Source of the DNA: an uncultured Bacilli bacterium
GTDB taxonomy: Bacteria; Bacillota_I; Bacilli_A; RF39; UBA660
Direction of reading: 5' to 3'
Assembly: GCA_947632455.1 (NCBI GenBank)
Contig: CANRPK010000015.1
Span: 1-32,293 of the forward strand
Length of the DNA: 32,293 nucleotides
Each line of letters opens with the position of its first letter. Positions within the stretch are counted from its first letter, which is position 1. Both the position numbers and the translations under genes were made by a program. Below, piece after piece: positions 1 through 9,140 of this stretch. The notes beneath the pieces were generated by a model that saw only the letters and a program-made list of their open reading frames with translations, was not told where the DNA came from and made no database searches.

Positions 1-92
1 ATAATTTATAATTGATTATTTTTCAACAACTTATTGCACTGGTTATAAAAATCGGGAACTTTTAATTATAATTAATTGTATTTTAGATTAAT

Positions 93-121
93 TTGACAAA
101 TTAAATAAATTATGGTATCAT
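93..121 (+). promoter_or_regulatory. Sigma-A promoter of the 152-517 gene
   Basis: TTGACA (93-98) and TATCAT (116-121) are separated by 17 bp. A purine-rich ribosome site (GAGGGGG) lies just before the ATG at 152. Nothing else is recognisable in positions 1-92. Confidence 0.7.
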
Positions 122-151
122 ATATCCCATATTTGAGAGGGGGAATAGGTT

Positions 152-517
152 ATGCCAGATGATCAAAAATTAGAAATAGTTAGAAATTATGTTTCTTTAA
201 ATCTAAAAGATGTAGTTTTATATGGTATTGAAAATGGTGATGATGAAGAAAAGCGTATTTTAAATATTGTTAAGAATGAATTTTTATCTAATCCAATATA
301 TGTAAATCGTTTAGTAACTATTATTGTTTATCGTCTTTGTGAATCAAATGCTTTAAGATATAAAACTTGTTCAATATATGAATTATCTTCAATATTATGT
401 GACACAGTTACTCCAGATTTACTTTATAAATACGTAGCTATGTATCATCCTTTTGCGTATAGTCATTTAATGAATATTCGTCAAAGAGAAATTGAACAAA
501 CTGGAATAATAAGATAG
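152..517 (+). CDS. Hypothetical protein, 121 aa, unknown function
   Basis: This is a 121-residue predicted cytosolic protein with no signal peptide or membrane segment. I do not recognise the family. It is mainly helical in appearance, rich in Ile, Leu and Tyr, with a weakly acidic N-terminal half (EIVRNYVS, GDDEEKR). The ATG at 152 is supported by a GAGGGGG ribosome site and a good promoter at 93-121. It is a single-gene transcription unit: its own stop codon sits inside the loop region of a strong terminator (494-531). Codon use is AT-rich like its neighbours, so there is no sign of transfer. Confidence 0.8.
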   Translation: MPDDQKLEIVRNYVSLNLKDVVLYGIENGDDEEKRILNIVKNEFLSNPIYVNRLVTIIVYRLCESNALRYKTCSIYELSSILCDTVTPDLLYKYVAMYHPFAYSHLMNIRQREIEQTGIIR

Positions 518-531
518 TTTGTTCTTTTTTT
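494..531 (+). terminator. Rho-independent terminator overlapping the end of the 152-517 gene
   Basis: The arms GAACAAACT / AGTTTGTTC are followed by a run of seven T. The hairpin spans the stop codon. Confidence 0.8.
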
Positions 532-554
532 GTAAAAAAATAAGAATTATAAAT

Positions 555-601
555 AAAAATCATTTTATAGTATTGTGTAAAATGATTTTTTTTGCTACAA
601 T
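555..601 (+). promoter_or_regulatory. Terminator-like hairpin overlapping the promoter of the 624 gene
   Basis: An inverted repeat (AAAATCATTTTA / TAAAATGATTTT, about 555-593) is flanked by A and T runs and may terminate in either direction. A plausible promoter is embedded in it: TTGTGT (573-578), 17 bp, TACAAT (596-601). The ribosome site AGGGTGAT lies just before the ATG at 624. The overlap means the promoter DNA is also hairpin-forming. Confidence 0.5.
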
Positions 602-623
602 TAATACAGAATAGGGTGATAAT

Positions 624-1292
624 ATGGAAAACACTAAAAATGTTATGAGATATAATGTGTTAGGTGCACTTATGCTTACAGTAGCGGTTATTATTATAGC
701 TATTAGTGGTTCTTATGCGTTTTTCGTCAATAAAATATATAAAGTAAATGAGGGAAATAACGGAGTAACTATTACAAGTGGTAATTTATTAATGTCTTTT
801 AATACTTCTAATGAGTTTAAAGCATCTAGTCCTAATACTTTAGGAGGATTAATTGATGTTGTTGCGGATACAAGTGATACTGATACGGATTTTACTTTAG
901 ATGCGACTTCATTAACTGTATTAAAAGAAAAAGCTAAACATACAGATTTTAGTATTGGTATAGATAGTAAAAGTGGAATAAAGAATGCTAAATACTCTTT
1001 ATCTTTACAAGATATTAGTATTTCTGATGGTTTTAAAAACAAATATGTAAAGTATGCGTTATATGAAGGAGAAACTTTAAGAGCACATGGTAGCTTTGCT
1101 AATTATACAACTGGAGACAAAGTATTACTTAGTGAAGTAGTGGCCTCAACATCACCAACTAATTATGTATTATATGTATGGCTTGAAAATGATTTAGGAG
1201 TTAATCAAGCAGATCCAAGTGGAATTGATTTACGAGATGGTAGTTTAAGTTTCAAAGTAGGATTTGAAGCTAAGACTGTTGCAGAAACTTAA
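624..1292 (+). CDS. SipW-type (TasA/camelysin-like) secreted surface protein
   Basis: This 222-residue protein is probably exported and cell-surface located. The N-terminus (residues 1-36) has a short basic start and a long hydrophobic stretch ending in GSYAFFVN. That form of signal is typical of proteins processed by SipW-like peptidases, comparable to GATFAYFTA and GYSFAYFTA in the other family members of this window. The rest looks like a beta-rich domain. The C-terminus has a VNQADPSGI segment, placed like the NQ..DQG motif of the cluster at 17-24 kb. It stands alone between terminators, far from the sipW-like gene at 24731. No Cys pair is present, unlike the cassette proteins. The family call is by signal type and layout, not by search. 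Confidence 0.65.
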   Translation: MENTKNVMRYNVLGALMLTVAVIIIAISGSYAFFVNKIYKVNEGNNGVTITSGNLLMSFNTSNEFKASSPNTLGGLIDVVADTSDTDTDFTLDATSLTVLKEKAKHTDFSIGIDSKSGIKNAKYSLSLQDISISDGFKNKYVKYALYEGETLRAHGSFANYTTGDKVLLSEVVASTSPTNYVLYVWLENDLGVNQADPSGIDLRDGSLSFKVGFEAKTVAET

Positions 1293-1313
1293 GGAAACTT
1301 AAGTTTTTTCTTT
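1286..1313 (+). terminator. Terminator of the 624-1292 gene
   Basis: AACTTAAG, a GAAA tetraloop, then CTTAAGTT followed by a T-rich run. The stop codon lies in the left arm. Confidence 0.85.
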
Positions 1314-1384
1314 TCCTTTTTTTGGTATTTAAATAAATTATAATATATGATATAATTAAAATAGTATGGTTGTGGAGGTAAGAT

Positions 1385-2086
1385 ATGAAGTTTATTAGAA
1401 TAAAGAATTGCTATAAAGTATATAAAAATGGTGTAGCGGCGATTGCAGATCTTACTTTAGATATAGATAAGGGCGAATTTGTTTTTGTAATTGGAGCGTC
1501 TGGATCCGGTAAGTCTACATTAATTAAAATGTTATATAGAGAAGAAAAACCAACTAAAGGAATTGTTGAAATTGGGGGAATAAATGTAAGTAAACTAAGA
1601 AATAGAACGGTATATAAATTAAGAAGAAAACTAGGAATAGTATTTCAAGATTTTAAATTATTACCTAAACTTACTGTTTACGAAAATGTTGCTTTTGCTT
1701 TAGAATGCATTGGTATGAAGGGTAGTGAAATTAGACCTAAGGTGTTAAAAGCTTTAGAGCATGTTGGGTTAAAAGACAAAACTAGAAGTTTTCCAAATGA
1801 ATTATCAGGAGGAGAACAACAAAGAGTATGTATAGCTAGAGCGATTGTAAATGATCCTAAATTACTTATTTGTGATGAACCGACTGGTAACTTAGATCCA
1901 AATACTTCTAAAGAAATAATGACAGTATTAGATACTATAAATAAAGATTTAGGAACGACAATTATTATGGCAACCCATGATAAAGATATTGTTAATAGAA
2001 TGAAGAAGAGAGTTATTGTTCTTGATAATGGAGTATTAGCTCAAGACCATATGAAAGGAAGTTTTAAGATTAGTGAAACCGTTTAG
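1385..2086 (+). CDS. ftsE: Cell-division ABC ATPase FtsE
   Basis: FtsE is the cytoplasmic ATPase of the FtsEX complex, which links the divisome to activation of peptidoglycan hydrolases. The 233-residue protein has all ABC motifs: Walker A GASGSGKST (about 37-45), signature LSGGEQQR (about 141-148), Walker B LLICDEPTGNLD (about 159-170), and the H-loop in MATHD. Length is normal for FtsE. The ATG at 1385 follows TGTGGAGGTAAG. A weak promoter (TTTAAA-N17-TATAAT) lies upstream at about 1328-1356. The 3' end overlaps ftsX by 14 bp, so translation is probably coupled. It is the first gene of the ftsE-ftsX-M23 operon ending at the terminator near 4176. Confidence 0.95.
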   Translation: MKFIRIKNCYKVYKNGVAAIADLTLDIDKGEFVFVIGASGSGKSTLIKMLYREEKPTKGIVEIGGINVSKLRNRTVYKLRRKLGIVFQDFKLLPKLTVYENVAFALECIGMKGSEIRPKVLKALEHVGLKDKTRSFPNELSGGEQQRVCIARAIVNDPKLLICDEPTGNLDPNTSKEIMTVLDTINKDLGTTIIMATHDKDIVNRMKKRVIVLDNGVLAQDHMKGSFKISETV

Positions 2087-2966
2087 AATTATATGTCGAA
2101 GTTTTAGAGATTCCTTTAAAAGTATTCTTAGAAATTTAAGTTTAAGTATGGCCAGTATTATTTGTACGACTATTACTTTAATATTAGTAGCGTTAGCAAT
2201 AATTGTGACAGTTAATGTTAATCATGTGACTAAATCAATGGAAGAAGAATTAACGATTGTAGTATATGCTAAAAAAGATGCGACTGAAGAAGAAATAGAA
2301 GAAATTAAATCAAGAATTGATAGAATACCTGAAAAAAAAGAGGTAGTATATAAAAGTAAAGATGAATGGCGTTTAGAAATGATGAATTATTCCGAAACGT
2401 TAGAAGTTACTTTAAATTATTTAGAAAATAACCCTTTACTAGATTCCTTTATAGTTACAGTAAATGATGTTGAAGATTTAGCGCCAGTAGCAAGAGAAAT
2501 AAGAGGTATAGATGCGGTAGAAAGTGCTAATTATGGTGAAGGAATGGTTGAAGAAATTATTTCTGTATTTAATGTAATTAAGACAGCGACAATTATAATT
2601 GTTATTGCTTTAATTGTAGTAACAGCCTTCTTAATTAGTAATACTATTAAATTAACTATTTTTTCAAGAAGAAGTGAAATAGAAATTATGAGATTAGTAG
2701 GTAGTAGTAATACATCTATTAAATTGCCATTTGTTATTGAAGGTTTCTTATTAGGTTTAGTCGGGGCTTTAGTACCAATTATTTTAACTATATATGGTTA
2801 TATTTTTGCTTATGAAAAATTAGGAGGATCTTTATCTTTCGGAGTTTTAGAATTAGTTAAACCTATGCCATTTGTATTAATAACTTCATTATTACTTGTT
2901 ATTATTGGCTCAGTAGTTGGTATGTTTGGTTCAGCTAGAGCAGTTAGGAAGTATTTAAAGATATGA
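2073..2966 (+). CDS. ftsX: Cell-division membrane protein FtsX
   Basis: FtsX is the membrane partner of FtsE and passes its ATPase cycle to an extracellular wall hydrolase. The 297-residue protein has the usual plan: an N-terminal membrane segment (about 20-50), a large extracellular domain (about 55-165), then three membrane segments in the C-terminal half. The start is a GTG at 2073 inside ftsE, in the expected frame (KPFRIICRSF), with AAGGAAG upstream. The stop is TGA and overlaps the ATG of the next gene by 4 bp. This TGA also shows that the standard bacterial code is used. The family assignment is strong because of the ftsE neighbour and the topology. Confidence 0.93.
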   Translation: MKPFRIICRSFRDSFKSILRNLSLSMASIICTTITLILVALAIIVTVNVNHVTKSMEEELTIVVYAKKDATEEEIEEIKSRIDRIPEKKEVVYKSKDEWRLEMMNYSETLEVTLNYLENNPLLDSFIVTVNDVEDLAPVAREIRGIDAVESANYGEGMVEEIISVFNVIKTATIIIVIALIVVTAFLISNTIKLTIFSRRSEIEIMRLVGSSNTSIKLPFVIEGFLLGLVGALVPIILTIYGYIFAYEKLGGSLSFGVLELVKPMPFVLITSLLLVIIGSVVGMFGSARAVRKYLKI

Positions 2967-4177
2967 TGAAGAAGTTAGGAATATTATTATTTTTAGTATT
3001 ATGTATTAATATACCTAATGTTATGGCTAAAGAAGCTGAGACTTTAGGTGATTTAAGACGAGAATATCAAAATGTTTTAAACAAACAAAAAGATTATAAT
3101 AATAAAAGTGAACAAGCGAAAAATGAAATAAAAAATAAAGAAGCAGCTATATCTAAAGCTCAAGAAGAGCTTACAATAGCTGAGCATGAAGAAGAAGAAA
3201 CTAAACTAGCTATAGAAGAGTCTAATGAAAGAATTGAACAATTAAAACTTGAAAGTGAAAAAGTATTACAATACATGCAACAAATGCAAAGTAAGAATGC
3301 TTATGTAGAGTATGTTACTGGTTCTTCTAGTATGACAGAATTAATTACAAGATTAGAAGCAGTTAAACAAGTTAGTGGTTATATTCAAGATACGTTAGAT
3401 GCCTTAGAAGAAGAAATTAAAAGAAATGAAGAGTTAGTTATAGAATTAAAAGCTAAACAAGTAGCTTTAGAGAAAAAAATAGCTAATTATCAAGCAGCTA
3501 TATCTAAGCTTAATGCCCAAGCTGAAGAATACAATGAATTTGCTCTTAGTTTAGATGAAGAAGTAGCCGCGGCAAAAGAATTATTAGATGCCAATGTGAA
3601 GATATGTAAAGAAACAATCGGTAAAACTGATGATAGTGTAAAGCTTGCAGATTGTTCAAAAATGCCTATTAATGGAGGATGGCTTAAGCCTTTAAAAAGT
3701 GGAGTAGTTACTAGTCCACAAGGATACAGAACTCATCCCGTAACAGGGCAAAAATACAAATTTCATGATGGTATAGATATTGGAGTATCAGAAGGTACAC
3801 CAGTATATGCGGCAGCTAGTGGACAAGTGGTAGCAAAGGTTAGTCGTTCTAGTTGTGGTGGTAACAAATTATTTATTAATGTTAATATTGGAGGAGTTCA
3901 ATATACGACTTGGTATTACCATTTATTAAGATTTAATGTTGAGGTTGGAGATATTGTTACGACTGATACGATTATTGGGTATGTTGGTGGTTATTCAACT
4001 TCTTCAAGCCATGGAGGATATGATACTTGCACAACAGGGGCCCATCTACACTTTGGAGTTCAAAAAGGTTACTATTTAACTAATGGAGGAGTAAAAACAT
4101 CTAGTGTAATTGTACCTCCAGGATTTAGAAATGAAGTTGGCTATCGTTTTACAAGCCGAACTGATTTTTATAGATAA
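2963..4177 (+). CDS. FtsEX-linked M23 (LytM) peptidoglycan hydrolase, EnvC-like
   Basis: This 404-residue protein has a signal peptide (about 1-22, ending near NVMAKEA), a long charged coiled coil (about 25-210) and a C-terminal M23 domain (about 245-390). The coiled coil plus M23 plan matches EnvC-type partners of FtsEX. The zinc-site motifs look intact: H in FHDGIDIG (about 268) and HLHFG (about 360). It may therefore be an active endopeptidase, whereas E. coli EnvC is degenerate and only an activator. The gene overlaps ftsX by 4 bp, so stoichiometric production is likely. Firmicute FtsEX partners described best (PcsB, CwlO) carry CHAP or NlpC/P60 domains instead. Partnership with FtsEX is inferred from operon and architecture. 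Confidence 0.88.
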   Translation: MMKKLGILLFLVLCINIPNVMAKEAETLGDLRREYQNVLNKQKDYNNKSEQAKNEIKNKEAAISKAQEELTIAEHEEEETKLAIEESNERIEQLKLESEKVLQYMQQMQSKNAYVEYVTGSSSMTELITRLEAVKQVSGYIQDTLDALEEEIKRNEELVIELKAKQVALEKKIANYQAAISKLNAQAEEYNEFALSLDEEVAAAKELLDANVKICKETIGKTDDSVKLADCSKMPINGGWLKPLKSGVVTSPQGYRTHPVTGQKYKFHDGIDIGVSEGTPVYAAASGQVVAKVSRSSCGGNKLFINVNIGGVQYTTWYYHLLRFNVEVGDIVTTDTIIGYVGGYSTSSSHGGYDTCTTGAHLHFGVQKGYYLTNGGVKTSSVIVPPGFRNEVGYRFTSRTDFYR

Positions 4178-4199
4178 ACATTCGTTTGAATGTTTTTTT
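4176..4199 (+). terminator. Terminator of the ftsEX operon
   Basis: AAACATTC, loop GTTT, GAATGTTT, followed by T residues. It begins in the stop codon. Confidence 0.85.
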
Positions 4200-4247
4200 C
4201 TGTACAAAATAAAAAAAATAATATATAATTTAGATAATGGTGAGTAA

Positions 4248-4646
4248 ATGATATGGAAGAAAAAAGCTAAAAAATGGGATAGATTATTATTACTTGATTA
4301 TAAATTAAAAACTATAGTTCCTTTTATTAATGACAAAGAAGAACAATTAAAAAGTATTTTATATATTAATAATTATATAAAAGATAATTATAATAAGGGT
4401 TATATTATATATAATAATTTTAAAAAAGTTGGAGCTTATATAATAGATGATGATTATTTAGATTTATTATATATAGAAGAGAAATATCGTAATAAAAAAA
4501 TTGGAAGTAAGATTTTAAAGAGATTAAAGAATTTTAACTATGTAAAGGTGAGAAATAATAATAAATTAGCTTTAAAGTTTTATCAAAATAATGGTTTTAT
4601 AAAGAAGTCTCAAAATAAAAATACCATTATTTTAAAGAAGGGTTGA
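4248..4646 (+). CDS. GNAT-family N-acetyltransferase
   Basis: This 132-residue protein is small for the GNAT fold but has its core. Motif A is seen as RNKKIGSKILKRL (about 83-95; acetyl-CoA pyrophosphate binding, after strand LDLLYIEEKY), and motif B as NNKLALKFYQNNGF. The N-terminal third is basic (IWKKKAKKWD) and shortened. The substrate cannot be told. The ATG at 4248 overlaps a GGTGAG ribosome site region, and an alternative start a few codons later cannot be excluded. It is followed after 4 bp by the next gene, so the two are probably cotranscribed. Codon use is extremely AT-rich, with many AAT/ATA codons. Confidence 0.75.
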   Translation: MIWKKKAKKWDRLLLLDYKLKTIVPFINDKEEQLKSILYINNYIKDNYNKGYIIYNNFKKVGAYIIDDDYLDLLYIEEKYRNKKIGSKILKRLKNFNYVKVRNNNKLALKFYQNNGFIKKSQNKNTIILKKG

Positions 4647-4650
4647 TAAT

Positions 4651-5409
4651 ATGAGTATTAATGATTTTTTAAAAAAGATTGCCGTGGATATAAAAGTTAA
4701 TAATAGGGTATATGATAAAGAAGATTTTTATTATTTACTTAAATATTGGGGTATTAAAAAAGATAATAGTTTAATGTTAGATATTGAGAATTTTTATGAA
4801 GAATTTTTAAATAATCTTAGTAATTCATTAGTTAAATATGAAACTAGAAAAGTTAAAGATGGAGAGAATGCGACATATTATATTGGTTTTTATGTAGATA
4901 AAAAAGCTAATTATGAAGAAGCTCTTAAAGTATATTTTCCAGTAAAATACGAATATTTAACTAGTGCTTTAAAGACAGTATTTTTATATTTAATTCGCAA
5001 TAATATTCAAGCGACTGTTAAGTTTAATGTAAAAGCAACTAATGAAGGAATAGTTATTAGATTTTATAATAAAGATGATGCTTTACCATTCATTAATTAT
5101 TGCAATAATAATTTTATTTTAAAAGATCTATTAGAGAATGTAGAACCATTTATTGCGACTATTTTTGGAATTGGTTTAGTTCAAGATGATAATATAGTTA
5201 ATACTTATAGTGGAACATTAAGTGAAGTATTAGAAGAATATTTTAAAAAAGCTTATGAAGATGGAACATTAAATAAAGTAGGAGATACTGATTTTTTAGA
5301 GTTTATAACTAATAAGAGTAGATTAGAGGAAGACAACATAAAACGCTTTAATTTAAAAGCTATAGTAAATAATATTACAGCAATATTAGAACATGCTAGT
5401 CCTATTTAA
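4651..5409 (+). CDS. Conserved-looking protein of unknown function, possibly HopA1-like
   Basis: This 252-residue predicted cytosolic protein has no signal or membrane segment. I do not firmly recognise it. The central part (about 75-180: a YYIGFYV strand, VYFPVKYEYLTSALKTV, a strand ending in IRFYNKDDALPFI, then EPFIATIFGIGLVQD) recalls the core of the HopA1 family, where a KVYFN..P segment and a P.F..... .GLGLAEDP segment are conserved. That family includes a plant-pathogen effector and proteins of some RiPP clusters. This is a weak, memory-based likeness and no other RiPP gene is nearby. It follows the GNAT gene by 4 bp with a GGGTTGATAAT ribosome site and precedes the tilS promoter. Confidence 0.6.
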   Translation: MSINDFLKKIAVDIKVNNRVYDKEDFYYLLKYWGIKKDNSLMLDIENFYEEFLNNLSNSLVKYETRKVKDGENATYYIGFYVDKKANYEEALKVYFPVKYEYLTSALKTVFLYLIRNNIQATVKFNVKATNEGIVIRFYNKDDALPFINYCNNNFILKDLLENVEPFIATIFGIGLVQDDNIVNTYSGTLSEVLEEYFKKAYEDGTLNKVGDTDFLEFITNKSRLEEDNIKRFNLKAIVNNITAILEHASPI

Positions 5410-5415
5410 AAATAC

Positions 5416-5444
5416 TTGATATAAAGTTAATAGTGCGATAAAAT
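5416..5444 (+). promoter_or_regulatory. Promoter of the tilS-ftsH operon
   Basis: TTGATA (5416-5421), 17 bp, TAAAAT (5439-5444), about 20 bp before the tilS ATG. Confidence 0.65.
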
Positions 5445-5463
5445 AGTAGAGCATGGTGGTGCT

Positions 5464-6798
5464 ATGGAAGAAGTACTTGGAAAATTAGATAAGTTACTTA
5501 AAGATAAAGATATAATTATCGCGGCAATATCGGGAGGACCGGATTCAATGGCCCTTTTAGATTTATTATGTAAGATTAAAGAAAAAAAAGATATTACAAT
5601 CGTAGTGGCTCATGTTAATCATAAATTAAGAAAAGAAAGTGAAGAAGAAAAAGATTTTGTTTGTGATTATGCGACTAAAAGAAAATTAATTTATGAATAT
5701 ATGGAAATAAAAGAATATCAACATGATAATTTAGAGAATGAAGCCAGAAATAAAAGATATGAATTTTTTAAGGAATTAGTGCAAAAGTACAAAGCTAATT
5801 ATTTAATGACTGCCCATCATGGTGATGATTTAATAGAAACAATACTTATGCGCTTAGTTAGAGGAAGCAGTATTAAAGGTTATAGTGGGTTTAGAGAAAT
5901 GTTAGATATGGGAACATATAAGTTAGTTAGACCTTTAATTAGTGTGACTAAAGAAGATATTTTAAATTATTTAGATAAAAACAATTTAAAATATTATTTA
6001 GATAAAAGTAATAATTCTATGATTTATACAAGAAATCGTTATCGAAAAAAAGTTCTACCTTTTTTAAAAGAAGAAAACAAAAATGTTCATTTAAAATTTT
6101 TAAAATTTAGTGAAGAATTAGAACAAGTTAATAATTTTATAGATAATTATATTAAAGATATATTAAATGATATTAAAAATAATAAAGGAATTAATATAGA
6201 TAAATTACTTAAGTATGATGATTTTATTATAAAAAAAGTTATAGAATATGAATTATCTTTAATTTATACAAATGATTTATTTAGAGTAAGTGATAGTAAT
6301 ACTATAGCGATTATGAATTTAATAAAATTAAAGAAAAGTAATGGAATAATTAATTTACCTAATGGATATGTAGCAATTAAAGACTATAATAATTTTAAAA
6401 TAGAATATAATAAAAATATAGATGAATATTATTATATTTTAGATAAAGAAGTATGTTTACCTAATGGAGTAATTAGAGTAATTCAAAAAAGTAATATTAA
6501 AAGTAATTATGTATTAAGATTAAATAGTAAAGATATTACTTTACCAATTATTATACGTTCTAAAAAAGATGGCGATAAAATGAGTGTTAAGAATATGAAA
6601 GGAAGTAAGAAAATTAAAGATATATTTATAGATGAAAAAGTAAGTGTTTTAAAAAGAAAGAATTATCCAATAGTTATGGATAGCGATAATAATATTTTAT
6701 GGCTACCGGGAGTAAAAAAATCAAAATTTGATGTGGAAACTAATGGAATATATGATATAATACTTGCATATGAGGAGGATTATAATGAATACAAATAA
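5464..6798 (+). CDS. tilS: tRNA(Ile)-lysidine synthase TilS
   Basis: TilS uses ATP and lysine to convert C34 of the CAU tRNA-Ile to lysidine, which lets it read AUA. The 444-residue protein has the PP-loop SGGPDS (about 23-28), the family segment AHVNHKLR (about 49-56), MTAHHGDD (about 117-124), and a C-terminal TilS domain (about 350-440). AUA codons are very common in this window, so the enzyme should be essential. The ATG at 5464 follows a GGTGGTGC ribosome region. Its 3' end overlaps ftsH by 14 bp; the tilS-ftsH order (often with hpt) is classic in Firmicutes, though hpt is absent here. Confidence 0.95.
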   Translation: MEEVLGKLDKLLKDKDIIIAAISGGPDSMALLDLLCKIKEKKDITIVVAHVNHKLRKESEEEKDFVCDYATKRKLIYEYMEIKEYQHDNLENEARNKRYEFFKELVQKYKANYLMTAHHGDDLIETILMRLVRGSSIKGYSGFREMLDMGTYKLVRPLISVTKEDILNYLDKNNLKYYLDKSNNSMIYTRNRYRKKVLPFLKEENKNVHLKFLKFSEELEQVNNFIDNYIKDILNDIKNNKGINIDKLLKYDDFIIKKVIEYELSLIYTNDLFRVSDSNTIAIMNLIKLKKSNGIINLPNGYVAIKDYNNFKIEYNKNIDEYYYILDKEVCLPNGVIRVIQKSNIKSNYVLRLNSKDITLPIIIRSKKDGDKMSVKNMKGSKKIKDIFIDEKVSVLKRKNYPIVMDSDNNILWLPGVKKSKFDVETNGIYDIILAYEEDYNEYK

Positions 6799-8755
6799 TA
6801 TAAAAAGAAATAATGCATTTAAAAATTTTTTCCCTTATTTAATTTTATTTATTATTATTGGCGCTACTTTATTAATACTTAATATGGGTTCTAATAAAGT
6901 ACATGAATTAAAGACAGGTGAATTATTAAAAGCTTTAAAAAATGAAGAAGTAGTAGAAATTGCAATAACACCAAAAAGCAATGAATCTATATATATTGTT
7001 GAAGGTAAATTAAAAGATTATAAAGATAATGAATCTTTTTCTTCAAAAGTTGTAGAAGCGGAAATTGATGATATTACAGCTTATGCATCAGAAAATGATA
7101 TAGAAGAATATATAACTAATAGTGATCCAGGATCAAGTCCAGTTTTATATATAATTGTTCAAGTTTTACCAATCGTATTATTAGCAATTATGGCTTATGT
7201 TTTATTTTCAAAATTAGCTAATTCTAATAAAGGATCAATGGATTTTGGAAAAAGCAGAGCTAAACTTAGTGATGATAAACATCAAGCAAAATTTAGTGAT
7301 GTAGCTGGTTTAAAAGAAGAAAAAGAAGAAGTTAAAGAATTAATTGATTTCTTAAAAAATCCTAAAAGATTTCAAAAATTGGGAGCAAGAATACCAAAAG
7401 GTGTTTTATTAGTTGGGCCTCCCGGTACTGGTAAAACTTTACTTGCTAGAGCAGTAGCTGGAGAAGCTAATGTACCATTTTTCTATATTAGTGGTTCTGA
7501 TTTCGTAGAATTATTCGTCGGAGTTGGAGCTAGTCGAGTTAGAGAAATGTTTAAAGATGCCAAGAGAAGTGCTCCATGTTTAGTATTTATTGATGAAATA
7601 GATGCAGTAGGACGCCAAAGAGGAACAGGTCTTGGTGGAGGACATGACGAAAGAGAACAAACTCTTAACCAATTATTAACGGAAATGGATGGATTTGGCG
7701 AAAATGAAGGTATAATCATCATGGCAGCGACTAACAGACCTGATGTATTAGATCCAGCCTTACTTCGTCCAGGAAGATTTGATAGACAAGTAACTGTAAG
7801 TTTACCGGATGCTAATGAAAGAGAAGCTATTTTAAAAGTTCATGCGCGTAATAAGATTTTAGCCCCTGATGTAAACATTAAAAACTTAAGTTTAAGAACT
7901 CCAGGTTTTAGTGGAGCAGACTTAGAGAATTTACTTAATGAAGCAGCTTTACTGGCAGTAAGAAGAGATAAAAATGCAATTACTATGGATGAAATTGATG
8001 AAGCTACAGACAGAGTATTAATGGGTCCAGCTAAAGTTAGTCGAAAAATAACTGACAAAGAAAAAAGATTAGTAGCAATTCATGAATCTGGACATGCAGT
8101 AATTGGTATTAAATTAGAAGATGCAAATGAAGTTCATAAAATTACGATTATTCCAAGAGGCGTTGCGGGTGGATATACCATGATGCTTCCTCGTGAAGAA
8201 AAAATAGCGATAATGACTAAGAAAGAACTTGAAGCTCAAATAATTGGTCTTCTTGGTGGTCGTGTTAGTGAAGAAATGTTCTTAGGAGAAATAACTACGG
8301 GAGCTTCTGATGACTTTAAAAAAGCCACTAATATTGCGAGAGCAATGGTTACTGAATATGGAATGAGTGATTTAGGTCCTGTTCAATATGAACAAAAAAC
8401 GGAAGGAGTATTCTTAGGTAGAGATTATGGAAAAACTAAGAATTTCTCTGATAAAGTTGCTCATGAAATAGATGAAGAAGTAAGAAAGATTGTGGGAGAA
8501 TGTTATGCAAAAGCCCAAAAGATCTTAAAAGAAAACAAAGATTTAGTTAATTTACTTGCTGATGCTTTAGTAGAAAGAGAAACTTTAACTAAAGAACAAA
8601 TTGATTCTTTAGTAAAAACAGGAAAAATAGTTGAAGAAAATCCGGAATATAATTTAGATGAATTAAAAGAACAAGCTAAAGAAGCTGGAGTTAAAGGTTA
8701 TAGTAAAATGAATAAAGAAGAGCTTGAAGAAGCTTTAAAGGAAAATAAGTCTTAG
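6785..8755 (+). CDS. ftsH: ATP-dependent membrane zinc protease FtsH
   Basis: FtsH degrades damaged membrane proteins and short-lived regulators. The start is the ATG at 6785 (MNTNNIKR), because GAGGAGG lies 7 bp upstream; a frame extending to 6764 has no such site. This gives 656 residues. Membrane segments are at about 14-36 and 118-140. Walker A GPPGTGKT is near 212, followed by Walker B LVFIDEID and the second region of homology [20 protein letters not shown]. The zinc motif is HESGH (about 433-437) rather than the commoner HEAGH, and the third ligand is in GASDDF. After the protease domain a tail (about 620-655) ends in [20 protein letters not shown], which resembles a SAP/Rho_N motif and is not usual for FtsH. 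The gene overlaps tilS. Confidence 0.95.
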   Translation: MNTNNIKRNNAFKNFFPYLILFIIIGATLLILNMGSNKVHELKTGELLKALKNEEVVEIAITPKSNESIYIVEGKLKDYKDNESFSSKVVEAEIDDITAYASENDIEEYITNSDPGSSPVLYIIVQVLPIVLLAIMAYVLFSKLANSNKGSMDFGKSRAKLSDDKHQAKFSDVAGLKEEKEEVKELIDFLKNPKRFQKLGARIPKGVLLVGPPGTGKTLLARAVAGEANVPFFYISGSDFVELFVGVGASRVREMFKDAKRSAPCLVFIDEIDAVGRQRGTGLGGGHDEREQTLNQLLTEMDGFGENEGIIIMAATNRPDVLDPALLRPGRFDRQVTVSLPDANEREAILKVHARNKILAPDVNIKNLSLRTPGFSGADLENLLNEAALLAVRRDKNAITMDEIDEATDRVLMGPAKVSRKITDKEKRLVAIHESGHAVIGIKLEDANEVHKITIIPRGVAGGYTMMLPREEKIAIMTKKELEAQIIGLLGGRVSEEMFLGEITTGASDDFKKATNIARAMVTEYGMSDLGPVQYEQKTEGVFLGRDYGKTKNFSDKVAHEIDEEVRKIVGECYAKAQKILKENKDLVNLLADALVERETLTKEQIDSLVKTGKIVEENPEYNLDELKEQAKEAGVKGYSKMNKEELEEALKENKS

Positions 8756-8767
8756 ACTTATTTTTTT
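8743..8767 (+). terminator. Terminator of ftsH
   Basis: AAATAAGTC, TTA, GACTTATTT and a T run. The hairpin contains the stop codon. Confidence 0.85.
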
Positions 8768-8800
8768 CAAAAAAAATAAGCCATTAGGCTTTTATTTTTG
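8768..8800 (-). terminator. Terminator of the RHH gene
   Basis: On the minus strand AATAAAAGCC, TAAT, GGCTTATT is followed by a long T run. It faces the ftsH terminator. Confidence 0.75.
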
Positions 8801-8978
8801 ATTTCTTTTTTTGTTCTTCTAAATCTTTAAGTGCATATTCACAAGCTTGAATAACAAATTTAGAAAATGAAACGTTATTTTCTAAAACAACTTTTTCAAT
8901 TTCATTAATAATATCAACGGGAAATCTAACACATTTATTTATGGATTCTTTACGTTCGATATTTAGATTAAATGCCAT
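8784..8978 (-). CDS. Small ribbon-helix-helix DNA-binding protein
   Basis: This 64-residue protein has the pattern of a CopG/Arc ribbon-helix-helix regulator. A short strand (NKCVRFPVD, about 14-22) is followed by helix A (IINEIEKVVLENN) and helix B beginning at SFSKFVIQACEYAL. The tail is highly basic (KKKSKIKA). RHH proteins bind DNA as dimers through the strand pair. The ATG at 8978 follows AAAGAGGTAGT. No toxin partner is encoded next to it, so it is more likely a lone regulator than an antitoxin. It lies between ftsH and a surface-protein gene that points away from it. The target is unknown. Confidence 0.75.
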   Translation of the reverse strand: MAFNLNIERKESINKCVRFPVDIINEIEKVVLENNVSFSKFVIQACEYALKDLEEQKKKSKIKA

Positions 8979-9140
8979 TTTACTACCTCTTTCTAATTAC
9001 ATTTTATATTATTATTAACATTATTAAAATATTAGAAAAAGTTATATTATTTGTATTACTTAAAAAATAAAACTAAAATATGGTAGCAATATTTTGAAAA
9101 ACGTGTTAATATTATGATATATTGATAATAGGGTGATAAT

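Noticed and set aside
6764-6784. Longer start for FtsH
   Set aside because: The extension is inside the GAGGAGG ribosome site region that serves the ATG at 6785.
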